Below, one piece after another: positions 8,652 through 17,608 of a stretch of DNA of 33,029 nt. Below the pieces are notes generated by a model. That model did no database searches. It was not told where the DNA came from and saw only the letters and a program-made list of their open reading frames with translations. The translations under genes were made by a program, and so were the position numbers. The stretch's first letter is position 1; each line of letters opens with the position of its first letter. Source of the DNA: an uncultured Lachnospiraceae bacterium. Lineage in GTDB: Bacteria; Bacillota; Clostridia; Lachnospirales; Lachnospiraceae. Where the stretch lies: assembly GCA_947037115.1 (NCBI GenBank), contig CAMQTN010000032.1:1-33029 (forward strand), given 5' to 3'.

Positions 8652-9368
8652 ATGTTACGCATAGCGATCTGTGACGACGAGCCGGAGGCAAGAGACGCGC
8701 TTCGTATACAGTTGGAAAAAATAATGATTGAAAATTCTGAGGAGATTGTCTATGAATTTTCTTCGGGAACAGCCGCCGCCTCATGGCTTAGCCGCCACCC
8801 GGGCGAGATAGACCTTCTTTTTCTGGATGTGGAAATGAAAGGTTTAAACGGCATGGAGACTGCCGAAAAGATCCGGACATTTGACGAACATCTGCTTATC
8901 ATATTTGTAACCGGATATTCCGATTATGTCTTCGACGGCTACCGTGTAGGCGCACTGGATTATCTGATGAAACCCATTCGGGAAGAAATGATACGAAAGA
9001 CACTGGAGCGGGTGCGCGCAAAAATCGCACAGGAAGAGCCACAGACTTTTTCCTTAAAAACCATAGACGGGACATGGCGTTTCCGGCTGACGGATATCCA
9101 CTATTTCTATTCCGACAGACGCAAAGTGATTCTGGTAGCGGCCAACGGCGAATACCCCTTCTACGCCAGACTGGATGAAATCGAAGGACAACTGTCGCCA
9201 AATTTTGTGCGGATTCATCAGCGCTATCTGGTCAATCCGGCCAGCGTCGATTATCTTGGCAACCAGTCCCTCTCCATCCGCGGGCAGGAACTGCCCTGCA
9301 GCAGAAAATATCGAGAATCCGCCCTTCGGCAAATTGCCAGATCCATGATGGGAGGCAGCCTTACATGA
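8652..9368 (+). CDS. LytTR-family response regulator (AgrA/ComE-like)
   Basis: 238-residue two-component regulator. The receiver domain (1-120) shows the acidic pair D8/D9, phospho-acceptor D59 in FLDVEM, T88 and K107 in LMKPI. A LytTR DNA-binding domain (about 135-235) follows, with FVRIHQRYLVNP and the final RKYRES helix region. The ATG at 8652 has AAGGAAAGG nine bases upstream; the frame open from 8598 lacks one. It overlaps its kinase by four bases (ATGA). LytTR regulators usually control peptide-signalling or bacteriocin genes, and the divergent BceAB-YxeA-Bcr genes are the likely target. That link is inferred from position. Confidence 0.92.
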   Translation: MLRIAICDDEPEARDALRIQLEKIMIENSEEIVYEFSSGTAAASWLSRHPGEIDLLFLDVEMKGLNGMETAEKIRTFDEHLLIIFVTGYSDYVFDGYRVGALDYLMKPIREEMIRKTLERVRAKIAQEEPQTFSLKTIDGTWRFRLTDIHYFYSDRRKVILVAANGEYPFYARLDEIEGQLSPNFVRIHQRYLVNPASVDYLGNQSLSIRGQELPCSRKYRESALRQIARSMMGGSLT

Positions 9369-10693
9369 CAGCCCTGATAAAAGTCCTCTACCTGGCCGCA
9401 ACCCTGCTCTCCGGCTGGCTGGTAACGCGCGCCATGTCGTACCTGATTACCATTTCCGAAAAACGCTCCCGGCGTCTCCTGCTGTTTTTCGGCTGTTATC
9501 TGCTATGCGCCACGATCATTTTTATTGGAGATCCTTTTAATATTCTGGCAGCCACACCTGTTTTTCTTGTGATTGTCTTACTCTCATGCACAGGTACTTT
9601 CTGGAAGAAGGTCACAATCGGTCTGATGTTTTCCAGCACCGTCTTTTCCTTCAATGCTTTGCGTGACAACTATGTCCACGACCTCCTTCCCCAGGCATTG
9701 CTGCATTCGGAGCACAGTTACCGCCTGTCCTGTCTGTTCATCCTGCCCTTTGCGCTCACCTTGTGTCTGTACACACGTAAATTTGCACCTGACAAAGATT
9801 ATACCCTTTCAGACAGTATGTGGCGGCTTCTGTGTCTTCTCACAGTCATCCCGCTCGGCATCGTACTGGATGTGGTCACTTTATTTCACCTGTCCGACCA
9901 TTATTTTGATATTCTTTCCCATCGGGAATATGCCATTTTACTGCTGATCTCTTTGCTTTCCTTCATCAGCCTGCTCTGGTGCGTCACAGTACTGGCCAGA
10001 CAGCAGAAGCTGGAACAGCAAAGCATGTTTGCGGAAATCAACCGCGCATATTACGAAGCGATGGAGCAGCACCACTTCGAAATCCGCCGTCTGAAACACG
10101 ACCTTGCCAACCACATCCAAATACTGTCGGCCCTGCCCGAAGACAAACGGGAGGCTTACGCCAGCGAACTTTCCGGCAGCACCGCGCTCTCCCAGTCCTT
10201 CACTTACTGCGGGGATTCCACAATTAATGCCGTGTTGACGGTCAAGAAAGGCGTTATGGAGCGGTGCCATATCCGTCTGAAAACAGACATGGATGTTCCC
10301 GCGCAGCTCCCCTACGACAGGACCGACGTCTGCGCCCTGTACGCAAACGCCCTGGACAACGCCATGGAAGCCTGCATGAAACTGGCGGAAACAAGAAGAG
10401 AAATTTCCTTAAAAAGCAAGGCAGGCAAAGGAATATTCTGTCTGGAAGTCAAAAACCCTGCCCCCACCGCCGAAAACGGGCAAAAAATATCCGTGTCCCG
10501 AAGCCACCCGAAACACGGCCTGATTCTGCCCACCTCAAAATCCGATGCCGCCAATCACGGTTTCGGCCTGCAAAGCATCCGTGAAATCGTGACCCGGTAT
10601 CATGGCAGTATGGAAATAAAAACAGACGATGGCGTTTTCGATCTGTTTCTCTATCTTCCTCTGGGAAATTCGCCTGATCAGAACCTCCGCTAA
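9365..10693 (+). CDS. GHKL sensor histidine kinase, AgrC-like
   Basis: 442-residue membrane kinase paired with the LytTR regulator. About six transmembrane segments cover residues 1-212, followed by a short coiled region and a SpoOB-type dimerisation segment with the likely phospho-acceptor H245 (RRLKHDLANHIQ). The ATP-binding domain has the N-box NALDNAMEA (N328, N332) and G-box HGFGLQSI (399-406). This polytopic sensor resembles AgrC-class peptide sensors, unlike BceS-type kinases, which have two membrane segments and a tiny loop. No agrB/agrD-like processing or signal gene is in the window, so the signal may be an external peptide, an antibiotic, or the flux state of the BceAB transporter. 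Confidence 0.9.
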   Translation: MTALIKVLYLAATLLSGWLVTRAMSYLITISEKRSRRLLLFFGCYLLCATIIFIGDPFNILAATPVFLVIVLLSCTGTFWKKVTIGLMFSSTVFSFNALRDNYVHDLLPQALLHSEHSYRLSCLFILPFALTLCLYTRKFAPDKDYTLSDSMWRLLCLLTVIPLGIVLDVVTLFHLSDHYFDILSHREYAILLLISLLSFISLLWCVTVLARQQKLEQQSMFAEINRAYYEAMEQHHFEIRRLKHDLANHIQILSALPEDKREAYASELSGSTALSQSFTYCGDSTINAVLTVKKGVMERCHIRLKTDMDVPAQLPYDRTDVCALYANALDNAMEACMKLAETRREISLKSKAGKGIFCLEVKNPAPTAENGQKISVSRSHPKHGLILPTSKSDAANHGFGLQSIREIVTRYHGSMEIKTDDGVFDLFLYLPLGNSPDQNLR

Positions 10694-10707
10694 CGGAAAC
10701 ATATTTT

Positions 10708-10806
10708 ACAACATTTTGTTGTGTCATTTTGAATTTCCCATTCATTTCGCAGTTTTCTTTCTACAACTTTTTGTTGTGTGATAGCATTTTAACACAACAA
10801 TATTGT
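10708..10806 (+). promoter_or_regulatory. three-palindrome operator array and promoter of the XRE gene
   Basis: Three related dyads precede the small XRE gene: ACAACATTTTGTTGT (10708-10722), ACAACTTTTTGTTGT (10763-10777) and ACAATATTGT (10797-10806, within ACACAACAATATTGT). A promoter with extended -10 (TTCTAC at 10759-10764, 17 bp, TGA then TAGCAT at 10782-10787) places the second dyad in the spacer and the third just past the predicted +1. This fits autorepression by the XRE protein, probably with a DNA loop from the distal site 55 bp upstream. Confidence 0.55.
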
Positions 10807-10838
10807 CATTTCCATGGACGGAAAGGGTTGTGTCACAT

Positions 10839-11186
10839 ATGAAAGAACTGCGTACAATCATCAGGGACCTGCGCGAAGACAAAGATCTCAACCAGAAAAC
10901 AGTGGCCGCGTATCTGGACGTAGCACAGCAGACATACTCCAACTATGAGAACGGCCACCGCCAAATACCCATCTGGGTGATCCTCAAACTTTCAAAATAT
11001 TATAACGTAAGCACCGATTATCTTCTGGGCGGCGACGCCGGATATCTGGGCAGTGCGAATCTGAGCAGAAAATATCTGGGAAATGTCACCATGCACGATG
11101 TGGTATATGATATTCAGAAGCTGAACGCCCGGGACAGGCGCGATCTGCTGCAATACATCCGATTTTTAAAGAGCGGAAAGGAATAG
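10839..11186 (+). CDS. XRE-family transcriptional regulator
   Basis: 115-residue Cro/CI-type repressor. The helix-turn-helix covers about residues 5-62 (DLNQKTVAAYLDVAQQTYSNYENG) and ends with the common VSTDYLLGG segment; the C-terminal 50 residues are a short, probably dimerising tail. The ATG at 10839 is favoured over the longer TTG-started frame from 10803, since GGAAAGGG is 11 bases before it and the longer frame would run into the operator region. Three ACAAC/GTTGT palindromes lie upstream, so self-control is likely. It converges on the diguanylate cyclase gene with five bases between stop codons. Confidence 0.85.
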   Translation: MKELRTIIRDLREDKDLNQKTVAAYLDVAQQTYSNYENGHRQIPIWVILKLSKYYNVSTDYLLGGDAGYLGSANLSRKYLGNVTMHDVVYDIQKLNARDRRDLLQYIRFLKSGKE

Positions 11187-11191
11187 ATCCG

Positions 11192-12475
11192 CTATACAAC
11201 AACCTTGTTTCTCCCGCTGTTTTTCCCCTGATACATCTTCGCATCCGCATCCCGGACAATATGCTCGATTTTTCCGCCATTCCCCGCCGTAAGTCCGAAT
11301 GTCATTGTGACCTGAAACACAGTCTCTCCATAAACAACGGGACTGTTCCGGATTTCCTCAATCAACCCTTCAATACAGGAAGCCGCTTCGTCCAATTCCA
11401 TATTGTCATACACCAGCAGAATTTCCTCGCCGCCCCATCTGGCCGCAAAACCCCGTCCCTGCATATGGGTCCTGATTCGCGCAGCAATTTCTGTCAATGC
11501 CACATCTCCGCACTCATGGCCGTAAGTGTCATTCACATTTTTAAAATGATCCACATCTCCGATCGCCACACAAAACGGCGTTCCATCCTTCCGGTAAGTT
11601 TCACAGCTTTGTCTAAGCTGCTTCTCCCCGCTTCTCCGATTATATAATCCGGTCAGGATATCCTGTTCCACAAGCTTCTGCAGCGACTTCTGCATTTCAA
11701 TCAGATAGTGTCCCATCTCTCCCAGCTCATCCCTGCGTCCCAAAACATTCCGGTCAAATTCCTCATGGAGATCTCCTTTTGAGATCGTAATCAGAAACCT
11801 CTCCGTTTTACGGATCGCTGTGACTAGATCGCCGGAAAACCGGACTGTCACCAGACAGGCAGCCAGCATCGTAAGTATTCCAAACGCAATGATCGGGACA
11901 AGCGAATCGCGGATCAGCCCCTCCACTTCTGCCGAGGGTTTACCCAGAAAAATCATGCCCAGACATGTCCCGTCAGCCGCCAAAAGCGGCTCATAATAGG
12001 AAAAATACCGAACTCCCTCCACCATTGTACTCGTATAAAAATGAGGCTGGCCTCCCTTCAGCACATCCTCCACCACCGTGGCATTTGCCGTTGTCCCGGT
12101 GGCCCGCTCACCCTGACCCGTGCGAATCGTCGTAACGACACGTGTATCCTGATAAAATATGGTGATATCCACACCTGTCTTTTCCTTGATAGCATCAATG
12201 ACTGCAATATCCCCGTTGAGCGGATGGTCTCCCTTGAGCAGATACACCGTGCCTTCCTTTTCCACCGCACAATAATCTCCCTCATACACGGTATCGTACC
12301 AGACGGCAACCGTATGATACAGATCCACAAGGCCGTTTTTTGTTTCCACATTTAAGGAGGCGGCAAACCGGGCAGCGCTGAATGTTGTGATCACCAATGT
12401 AAGCAATATGAGCGGGAGCATATTCATTTTGAGCAGAGCCCGAAAAAAACCGCTTCCTTTTAACTTATTTTTCAT
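11192..12475 (-). CDS. membrane-bound diguanylate cyclase (Cache-like sensor, HAMP, GGDEF)
   Basis: 427-residue enzyme that makes cyclic di-GMP from two GTP. An N-terminal transmembrane helix (about 15-37), an extracellular sensor of about 150 residues resembling single-Cache domains, a second helix, a HAMP region and a C-terminal GGDEF domain are visible. The active site reads RWGGEEILL, a functional GGEE(I) variant, and DVDHFKNVNDTYGH precedes it. The RxxD inhibitory site expected about five residues before the motif is absent (QGRG instead), so product inhibition is probably lost. The ATG at 12475 has GACGAGG before it; the open frame to 12529 does not. The ligand is unknown. Confidence 0.88.
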   Translation of the reverse strand: MKNKLKGSGFFRALLKMNMLPLILLTLVITTFSAARFAASLNVETKNGLVDLYHTVAVWYDTVYEGDYCAVEKEGTVYLLKGDHPLNGDIAVIDAIKEKTGVDITIFYQDTRVVTTIRTGQGERATGTTANATVVEDVLKGGQPHFYTSTMVEGVRYFSYYEPLLAADGTCLGMIFLGKPSAEVEGLIRDSLVPIIAFGILTMLAACLVTVRFSGDLVTAIRKTERFLITISKGDLHEEFDRNVLGRRDELGEMGHYLIEMQKSLQKLVEQDILTGLYNRRSGEKQLRQSCETYRKDGTPFCVAIGDVDHFKNVNDTYGHECGDVALTEIAARIRTHMQGRGFAARWGGEEILLVYDNMELDEAASCIEGLIEEIRNSPVVYGETVFQVTMTFGLTAGNGGKIEHIVRDADAKMYQGKNSGRNKVVV

Positions 12476-12568
12476 CTGTGCCTCGTCCGATCTACAAAAT
12501 TGTGCCTGATGGCACTCCTTTATTACCATAACACAACCGGTCTAAGCAATCAAATTTAAAATTGTCGT

Positions 12569-14617
12569 TCAACTGATATTTTTCGCAAACTGAAAATACG
12601 TCAATATAAAGTACAAAACATACACGCCCAGAAAACCGCCCAGAGAAACGCCAAAGTACAAAATTCCCTTTGTGTGTATTCCCGTATAGGAAACAAACTG
12701 CCGTCCAATATACAATATAAATACCGCACTGATCACCACGGAAAGGATAACAGGACACAGATAGTAGAGAAACATCTGCTTTGCCGCCACAGTCCTGATT
12801 TTTCTCTTTCCCATTCCAAGCCTGTATAAAATCTGATAACGAAATTTATATTTGTGGGAATCGCTTAACTGCTGAACAGAAAGAACGGTAAACGACACGC
12901 ACAAAAATACCAGCCCGATATAAAACAGCGGAAAGGACAGCGTGCTCATTAAAAACTTCAATTCCAATACTTCCCGGCTTTTGACCTGTATGGCGGCGGG
13001 CATCAGGAACAGTGCTTCCGTCCCGATTCTGATATAGTCAGCCAGTTCCTCATATCCTCTTGTCTTTCCTGCCAAATCATACAGACTTTCCGACAAGTTT
13101 TCCGGAACAGGTTCCCTTGTCACAACCGCCATAAGGGAAAAATATTTTTTCATCCTCGTAAGCTCCCGGTCCGGCACAACCAATAAATAATCCGTTCCGT
13201 TGTGTCCATTTTGGGCAAAACCCTCGGTTTTGAAACCGATAAAATCAAGCCCTGTATGCAGGCTGTTTTCCACTTTCGGACTTTTATCTTTGATTTCCTG
13301 ATATACACGGTTTGACACATGAATCAAATACTGGTCATCCCCCAGTATAACAGGCCTTAAGCCCAGCATTTCCCGCAGATAGTTGTAGTCACTGATCCCC
13401 ATATACACGTCGTAATCATAATAGGAAACCGCCCGCTTTCCCTCCGCCATAACGGGATCGCTGTCTTTGTCGGCAAATATCCTTAAATTCTGATATAAAA
13501 AATCCCCCATATCGCCCGTTCCGTTTTGATAGACAGCGTATTTTAGGACAGACTGCGGCGTAACACTCTTACGGATCAGCTTCTCTTCTTCAGAGAAATC
13601 ATTTTCTGTATTGTCACTGACGATAATAATATCAAAAGGATATTCCACATCCAACTGCCTGTTTTGATAATCACTCAGCATAAATGCTAACGAGCCTCCC
13701 ACCAGAGCAAACGTAAACAAAAGACTTAACGTCCCCAGCACGAAACAGGTATTGCGCATTTTAGAAGAGAATTGGCGCATCAGAAACAGACAGTCCCGCC
13801 TGTAGATCAGATTCCCTCTGTTTTTGATATACTGCATCAAAAAGGCGGATAACCCTATGTAAAACATGTAAAATGTAAATACAAGGCCGATCATCTCCAA
13901 TACTGCCGTTACCTTTGTTATTCTCCCGGTAAAAATAAGAAAATACAGAAGCAAAATATTACCTGCTGACAAAAAGAAAAGCCGTTTCCACATGGCGCCT
14001 CTTTTCTCGTCCACAGTCTCGTTCTGTCTGTCCATATGAATCAGGCCGATTATCTCCATATGGGAAAATTTTTTCTTGTTCCGAAAAAGAGCGGCGATAA
14101 AACAAATACCATACAAAGCAACGGTCAAAACAACACCGCCCGCCGATATCTCTGCCTTTACCCTATAGTTCATCCCGATACTTTTATAAAAGATAACAAA
14201 CAAAACCTGTTGCAATCCACCGCCCAAAAGCAGACCCGCTAACAGCGCGCATATGCCGAGGCAGAAATTTTCTTTCATGTACAGGACTGCTATTTGTTCT
14301 TTTCTCATGCCGGCCAGCAGGTAGACAGCAAACTCGCGGCTTCTCTTCTCCAAAATAAAACGCGTCATATAGTTGATCAGCCAGGCCACTATGACCAAAA
14401 TAATCGCTGTGGAAACGGACATGAAAGCGATCAGCATGGTTCCTGCCGTGGACAGCTCTTCCCCTTTTCCGTAATGAATCATTTCCTGAATATCCTTTGA
14501 GAACAGCAGGGCGTGAAAGGCCGACATAAGCGCCGTTACCATGCACAAGGTCAGAAAATAATTCAGATAATCTTTCCATAATCTGCGGGCATTTCGCAAA
14601 GCAAGTTTATCAAGCAC
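12569..14617 (-). CDS. second BceB-type FtsX-like permease
   Basis: 682-residue Bce-family permease (LALRNARRLWKDYLNYFLTL at the N-terminus, about ten membrane segments). A large extracellular domain lies between the mid-protein helix pair and the last three helices, approximately residues 320-535. A GTG start at 14617 is chosen: GGAGGTG lies nine bases upstream, and the gene then overlaps its ATPase by eight bases. It works with the ATPase encoded just before it. It is only distantly similar by eye to the first BceB in this window, so recent local duplication is unlikely. Confidence 0.87.
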   Translation of the reverse strand: MLDKLALRNARRLWKDYLNYFLTLCMVTALMSAFHALLFSKDIQEMIHYGKGEELSTAGTMLIAFMSVSTAIILVIVAWLINYMTRFILEKRSREFAVYLLAGMRKEQIAVLYMKENFCLGICALLAGLLLGGGLQQVLFVIFYKSIGMNYRVKAEISAGGVVLTVALYGICFIAALFRNKKKFSHMEIIGLIHMDRQNETVDEKRGAMWKRLFFLSAGNILLLYFLIFTGRITKVTAVLEMIGLVFTFYMFYIGLSAFLMQYIKNRGNLIYRRDCLFLMRQFSSKMRNTCFVLGTLSLLFTFALVGGSLAFMLSDYQNRQLDVEYPFDIIIVSDNTENDFSEEEKLIRKSVTPQSVLKYAVYQNGTGDMGDFLYQNLRIFADKDSDPVMAEGKRAVSYYDYDVYMGISDYNYLREMLGLRPVILGDDQYLIHVSNRVYQEIKDKSPKVENSLHTGLDFIGFKTEGFAQNGHNGTDYLLVVPDRELTRMKKYFSLMAVVTREPVPENLSESLYDLAGKTRGYEELADYIRIGTEALFLMPAAIQVKSREVLELKFLMSTLSFPLFYIGLVFLCVSFTVLSVQQLSDSHKYKFRYQILYRLGMGKRKIRTVAAKQMFLYYLCPVILSVVISAVFILYIGRQFVSYTGIHTKGILYFGVSLGGFLGVYVLYFILTYFQFAKNIS

Positions 14618-15380
14618 TGATATCTTCACCTCCGATTTGGGACTGCACGTCAAGAATCCGATTTAAATACTCTCTTTTTCCCTCATTTCCCCGCTCCAAT
14701 TCGGCGCATATTCTGCCGTCGCTCAAAAACAGAATTCTCTCACAATAACAAGCTGAAAATACGTCATGCGTCACCATTAAAATCGTTGCCCCCAATTCCC
14801 GGTTCATGACCTGAAAAGTATGCAGCAGCATATCTGACGATTTTGAATCCAGCGCCCCTGTCGGTTCATCCGCAAGAATCAGCTTCGGATTGTTGACAAG
14901 CGCCCTCGCGCAGGCCGCCCGCTGCTTTTGCCCTCCGGACACTTCATAGGGGAACTTCCTCAAAATATCGCCGATGTGCAGCGATTCCGATATGCTTTGT
15001 ATCCTGCTTACTATCTCCTCTTTCTTTTTACTGCAAAGGGCCATGGGAAGCATAATATTTTCTTCTATGGTCAGGGTGTCCAAAAGATTATAATCCTGAA
15101 AAACAAATCCGAGATTTCTCTGTCGGAAATCCGATAATTCTTCTTCATTCATCCCCGCAATATCGGCCCCGTCATAAAAAACCTGTCCGGCGGACATGGT
15201 ATCTATAGTGGACAGGATATTCAGCATCGTTGTCTTGCCTGAACCGGAGGCTCCCATAATGCCGATAAACTCACCCTGATCCACATAAAAACTGACATGA
15301 TCTACGGCACTTACTCTCACCTTCCCCGTATCATAATTTTTGACAAGATCTCTCACTTCAATATAATGCTGTCTGGTCAT
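14610..15380 (-). CDS. second BceA-type ABC transporter ATP-binding protein
   Basis: 256-residue ATPase with Walker A GASGSGKT (43-50), Q-loop FVFQDYNLLDTLT, signature VSGGQKQR (147-154), Walker [13 protein letters not shown] (D171, E172) and H205. The 5' end is set at 15380, where AAAGG lies nine bases before the ATG; the open frame to 15473 overlaps the regulator gene and lacks such a site. It is separated by 16 bases from the XRE-membrane regulator upstream and overlaps the permease downstream, so the three form one operon. Confidence 0.9.
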   Translation of the reverse strand: MTRQHYIEVRDLVKNYDTGKVRVSAVDHVSFYVDQGEFIGIMGASGSGKTTMLNILSTIDTMSAGQVFYDGADIAGMNEEELSDFRQRNLGFVFQDYNLLDTLTIEENIMLPMALCSKKKEEIVSRIQSISESLHIGDILRKFPYEVSGGQKQRAACARALVNNPKLILADEPTGALDSKSSDMLLHTFQVMNRELGATILMVTHDVFSACYCERILFLSDGRICAELERGNEGKREYLNRILDVQSQIGGEDISA

Positions 15381-15396
15381 GACACACCGCCTTTCT

Positions 15397-16218
15397 TTAT
15401 CCCCTTTTTTCTGACTGATTTCGCAGCAATGTGACATAAGACCAGTACACGCCCGCGCAAAAAACCGTGACAAAGCCGCAGACGCCCACCATTATCATAT
15501 AAAATACTGCACCGCGCAGAAGTTCAGCGTCACTTAAAAGATACATGGTCTTCCATGTTTCATTGAGACTGCTGGAAAAATACATTTCGCTTATACCCAC
15601 AACCGCCAGACATATTATAATACCCGCCAGCAGCACCTTTTTCATCCTGGAAAATTCCTCCTGCAGTTCTCTTCTCACGTCCTCCGAAAAAATCAGCTCC
15701 TTATCCCTGAGGTTTCTGTACGGATTCTGGTTTAAAATAATGTAAAACACAATAGAAAGCAGCGCCATAACCGACAGCGTTGTGAGGAACGGTTCCACCG
15801 TCATTTCAAATAGACCCGGTTCTGTTGAGGAATAAGAGGCCCCGTTACAGCCCAATATGAGTCCGCAGGCCGCCGCTGTCAGCAGGAATTTCTTCCTGTA
15901 GTAGAGCAGAAAACCGTTTGCCGTTTCTCGGTTTACATAATATCCATTCTCCTCTGCTTTTTTATCAATGCGCCGTTTTTCCATATTACTGCCTGCGCCC
16001 TCGGTCTCCGCTCCCATCTCCCGCTCCTCCATCAAAAGATCATCCAGACTCACCGAAAAGAGCTTCGCAAGCAGGATAATTTTCTCTGTTTCGGGATACC
16101 CGTTGTTGTTTTCCCATTTGCTCACCGCCTGCCTGCTGGTGTTCAGTTTTTCCGCCAGGGCTTCCTGCGAAAACCCATGGGTCTTTCTCAGCTGATACAG
16201 TTTTTCTCCAAATGTCAT
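15397..16218 (-). CDS. membrane-tethered XRE regulator leading the second BceAB operon
   Basis: 273-residue protein with an N-terminal XRE helix-turn-helix (about 5-60, FSQEALAEKLNTSRQAVSKWEN), a charged linker, and four predicted membrane segments (about 108-125, 140-162, 195-215 and 235-262). The layout suggests a one-component regulator anchored at the membrane that could read the state of the adjacent exporter or the envelope directly. The ATG at 16218 has GGGAGG eight bases upstream. This differs from the two-component control expected for Bce transporters. The direct target is presumed to be its own operon; no clear palindrome was found before it. Confidence 0.85.
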   Translation of the reverse strand: MTFGEKLYQLRKTHGFSQEALAEKLNTSRQAVSKWENNNGYPETEKIILLAKLFSVSLDDLLMEEREMGAETEGAGSNMEKRRIDKKAEENGYYVNRETANGFLLYYRKKFLLTAAACGLILGCNGASYSSTEPGLFEMTVEPFLTTLSVMALLSIVFYIILNQNPYRNLRDKELIFSEDVRRELQEEFSRMKKVLLAGIIICLAVVGISEMYFSSSLNETWKTMYLLSDAELLRGAVFYMIMVGVCGFVTVFCAGVYWSYVTLLRNQSEKRG

Positions 16219-16365
16219 AGCATTTTCCTCCCGACTCCTTTTGAAATCGTTTCCAGTTTCTAATAGCAGAATAACAAAAATCCCTGAAATATCTATCATT
16301 CTGCTCTGACAATTCCGCAACTTCAGGTTGCAGTCGGCTGTTGATCGAGTTATTTCCCTGCATCG

Positions 16366-17592
16366 TCAGATCAAGTTACATGGGATAAAACAGTTTTTAG
16401 CATCAATCGGAATGACTTCCTCACACATACATACAATGCCGCCGTTCCCCCGTTCCAGTTTCGCTTTGTCAAGCAGTTCGTACTTCCTGACTTCCCGCCG
16501 GTCCGGGTTTGCGGATTTCTTAATTTCCAACGGATGTATGATTCCATTCTCCTCCACAAACACATCGATCTCTTTTGCATTGGAATCCCGATAATAAGTC
16601 AGATTTGCTTTAAACGGTGCGTAGGCAAAATTTTTAAGAAGTTCAATCACAACATAATTTTCAAAATAATGCCCGCTGACCGCCCCATTCATAAGCGTAT
16701 CCCTGGTAAGCCACATAGACAGGTACGCGCACAATCCCGTATCACAAAAATACAGTTTTGGGGTTTTGGACAGTCGTTTCAACTCATTGTTGGCATACGG
16801 CGGCAGCAGATAAATAATACCCAGTCCCTGCAGCAGGCGCACCCATTCCTTCGCCGTTGGCTGCGATATTTCCGCAGCGTCCGCCAAAGTCTTATAATTA
16901 ACCTGCTCTGCCACCAAAGCCGCACAGGCGTTCATAAATTTCCGAAAACGAACGGTATCCGTAATTCCTCCTTCTTCTGCGACATCCCGCATGAGATAAG
17001 TTTCAATATAGGAGTTGAAATATTCCTGTCTTTGCTCTGCATCTGCCAACAGGGCATCCGGCATCCCCCCGCGCCAGATATGCTCAAACACATCCACAAT
17101 GTCATTTTTTTTCACAAGAGCCTGTCTTTCCAGTAAACCGGACAGGGAAAAGTCTAATTCATTCGGAAAAGCCAGCCTCTCCACTTCACTCTTCGACAAG
17201 CTGAAAAGCTCCAGAATCCCGATTCTTCCGGCCAGTGTTTCACGGATATTTTTCATCATCCCGTACTGTTGTGACCCGGTCAGCCAAAACAGCCCCCGTT
17301 CTTCGCTTTCATCACACATAATCTTTATCTGCTCAAACAGTTCCGGCGCCTTCTGTATTTCATCGATAATAACCGGCGGTTTATAAGTCTGAAAAAAGAG
17401 GATCGGATCTGATTTGGCAAGCGTCCTTGCCATTGTGTTATCCATAGAAACATAAGTACGATTTTGTTCCTGTGCCAAATGCTTTAGCATTGTCGTCTTT
17501 CCTACCTGCCTTGCACCCGTTACAAGAACAGCCTTAAAAAAAGAACTCATGTGTAAGAATTTGCGTTCCAGTGCACGTTCCATGTATTTCAT
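16366..17592 (-). CDS. AAA ATPase with C-terminal DUF4143 domain
   Basis: 408-residue P-loop ATPase: Walker A GARQVGKT (26-33), Walker B VIIDE (74-78), a WLTGSQQ sensor-1-like segment (103-109), a winged-helix-like middle (about 235-290) and a C-terminal DUF4143 region. In that region EID (341-343) and LEIKK (355-359) are laid out like the D...ExK core of PD-(D/E)XK nuclease folds. Proteins of this class are common in gut anaerobes and their function is not established. It is a single-gene unit with its own strong promoter. AGGAGG lies about eight bases before the start at 17592. The perfect inverted repeat over that promoter implies tight repression. Nuclease activity is a possibility only. 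Confidence 0.87.
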   Translation of the reverse strand: MKYMERALERKFLHMSSFFKAVLVTGARQVGKTTMLKHLAQEQNRTYVSMDNTMARTLAKSDPILFFQTYKPPVIIDEIQKAPELFEQIKIMCDESEERGLFWLTGSQQYGMMKNIRETLAGRIGILELFSLSKSEVERLAFPNELDFSLSGLLERQALVKKNDIVDVFEHIWRGGMPDALLADAEQRQEYFNSYIETYLMRDVAEEGGITDTVRFRKFMNACAALVAEQVNYKTLADAAEISQPTAKEWVRLLQGLGIIYLLPPYANNELKRLSKTPKLYFCDTGLCAYLSMWLTRDTLMNGAVSGHYFENYVVIELLKNFAYAPFKANLTYYRDSNAKEIDVFVEENGIIHPLEIKKSANPDRREVRKYELLDKAKLERGNGGIVCMCEEVIPIDAKNCFIPCNLI

Positions 17593-17608
17593 ATCGCGCC
17601 CTCCTTTT

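Noticed and set aside
12502..12515. GTGCC-TGAT-GGCAC hairpin between the second bceB and the cyclase gene
   Set aside because: Only five base pairs and a poor T tract; too weak to call a terminator.
16265..16305. AGCAGAAT...ATTCTGCT inverted repeat upstream of the membrane XRE gene
   Set aside because: Eight-base arms 25 bases apart with no clear promoter between them; may be chance, so not listed as an operator.
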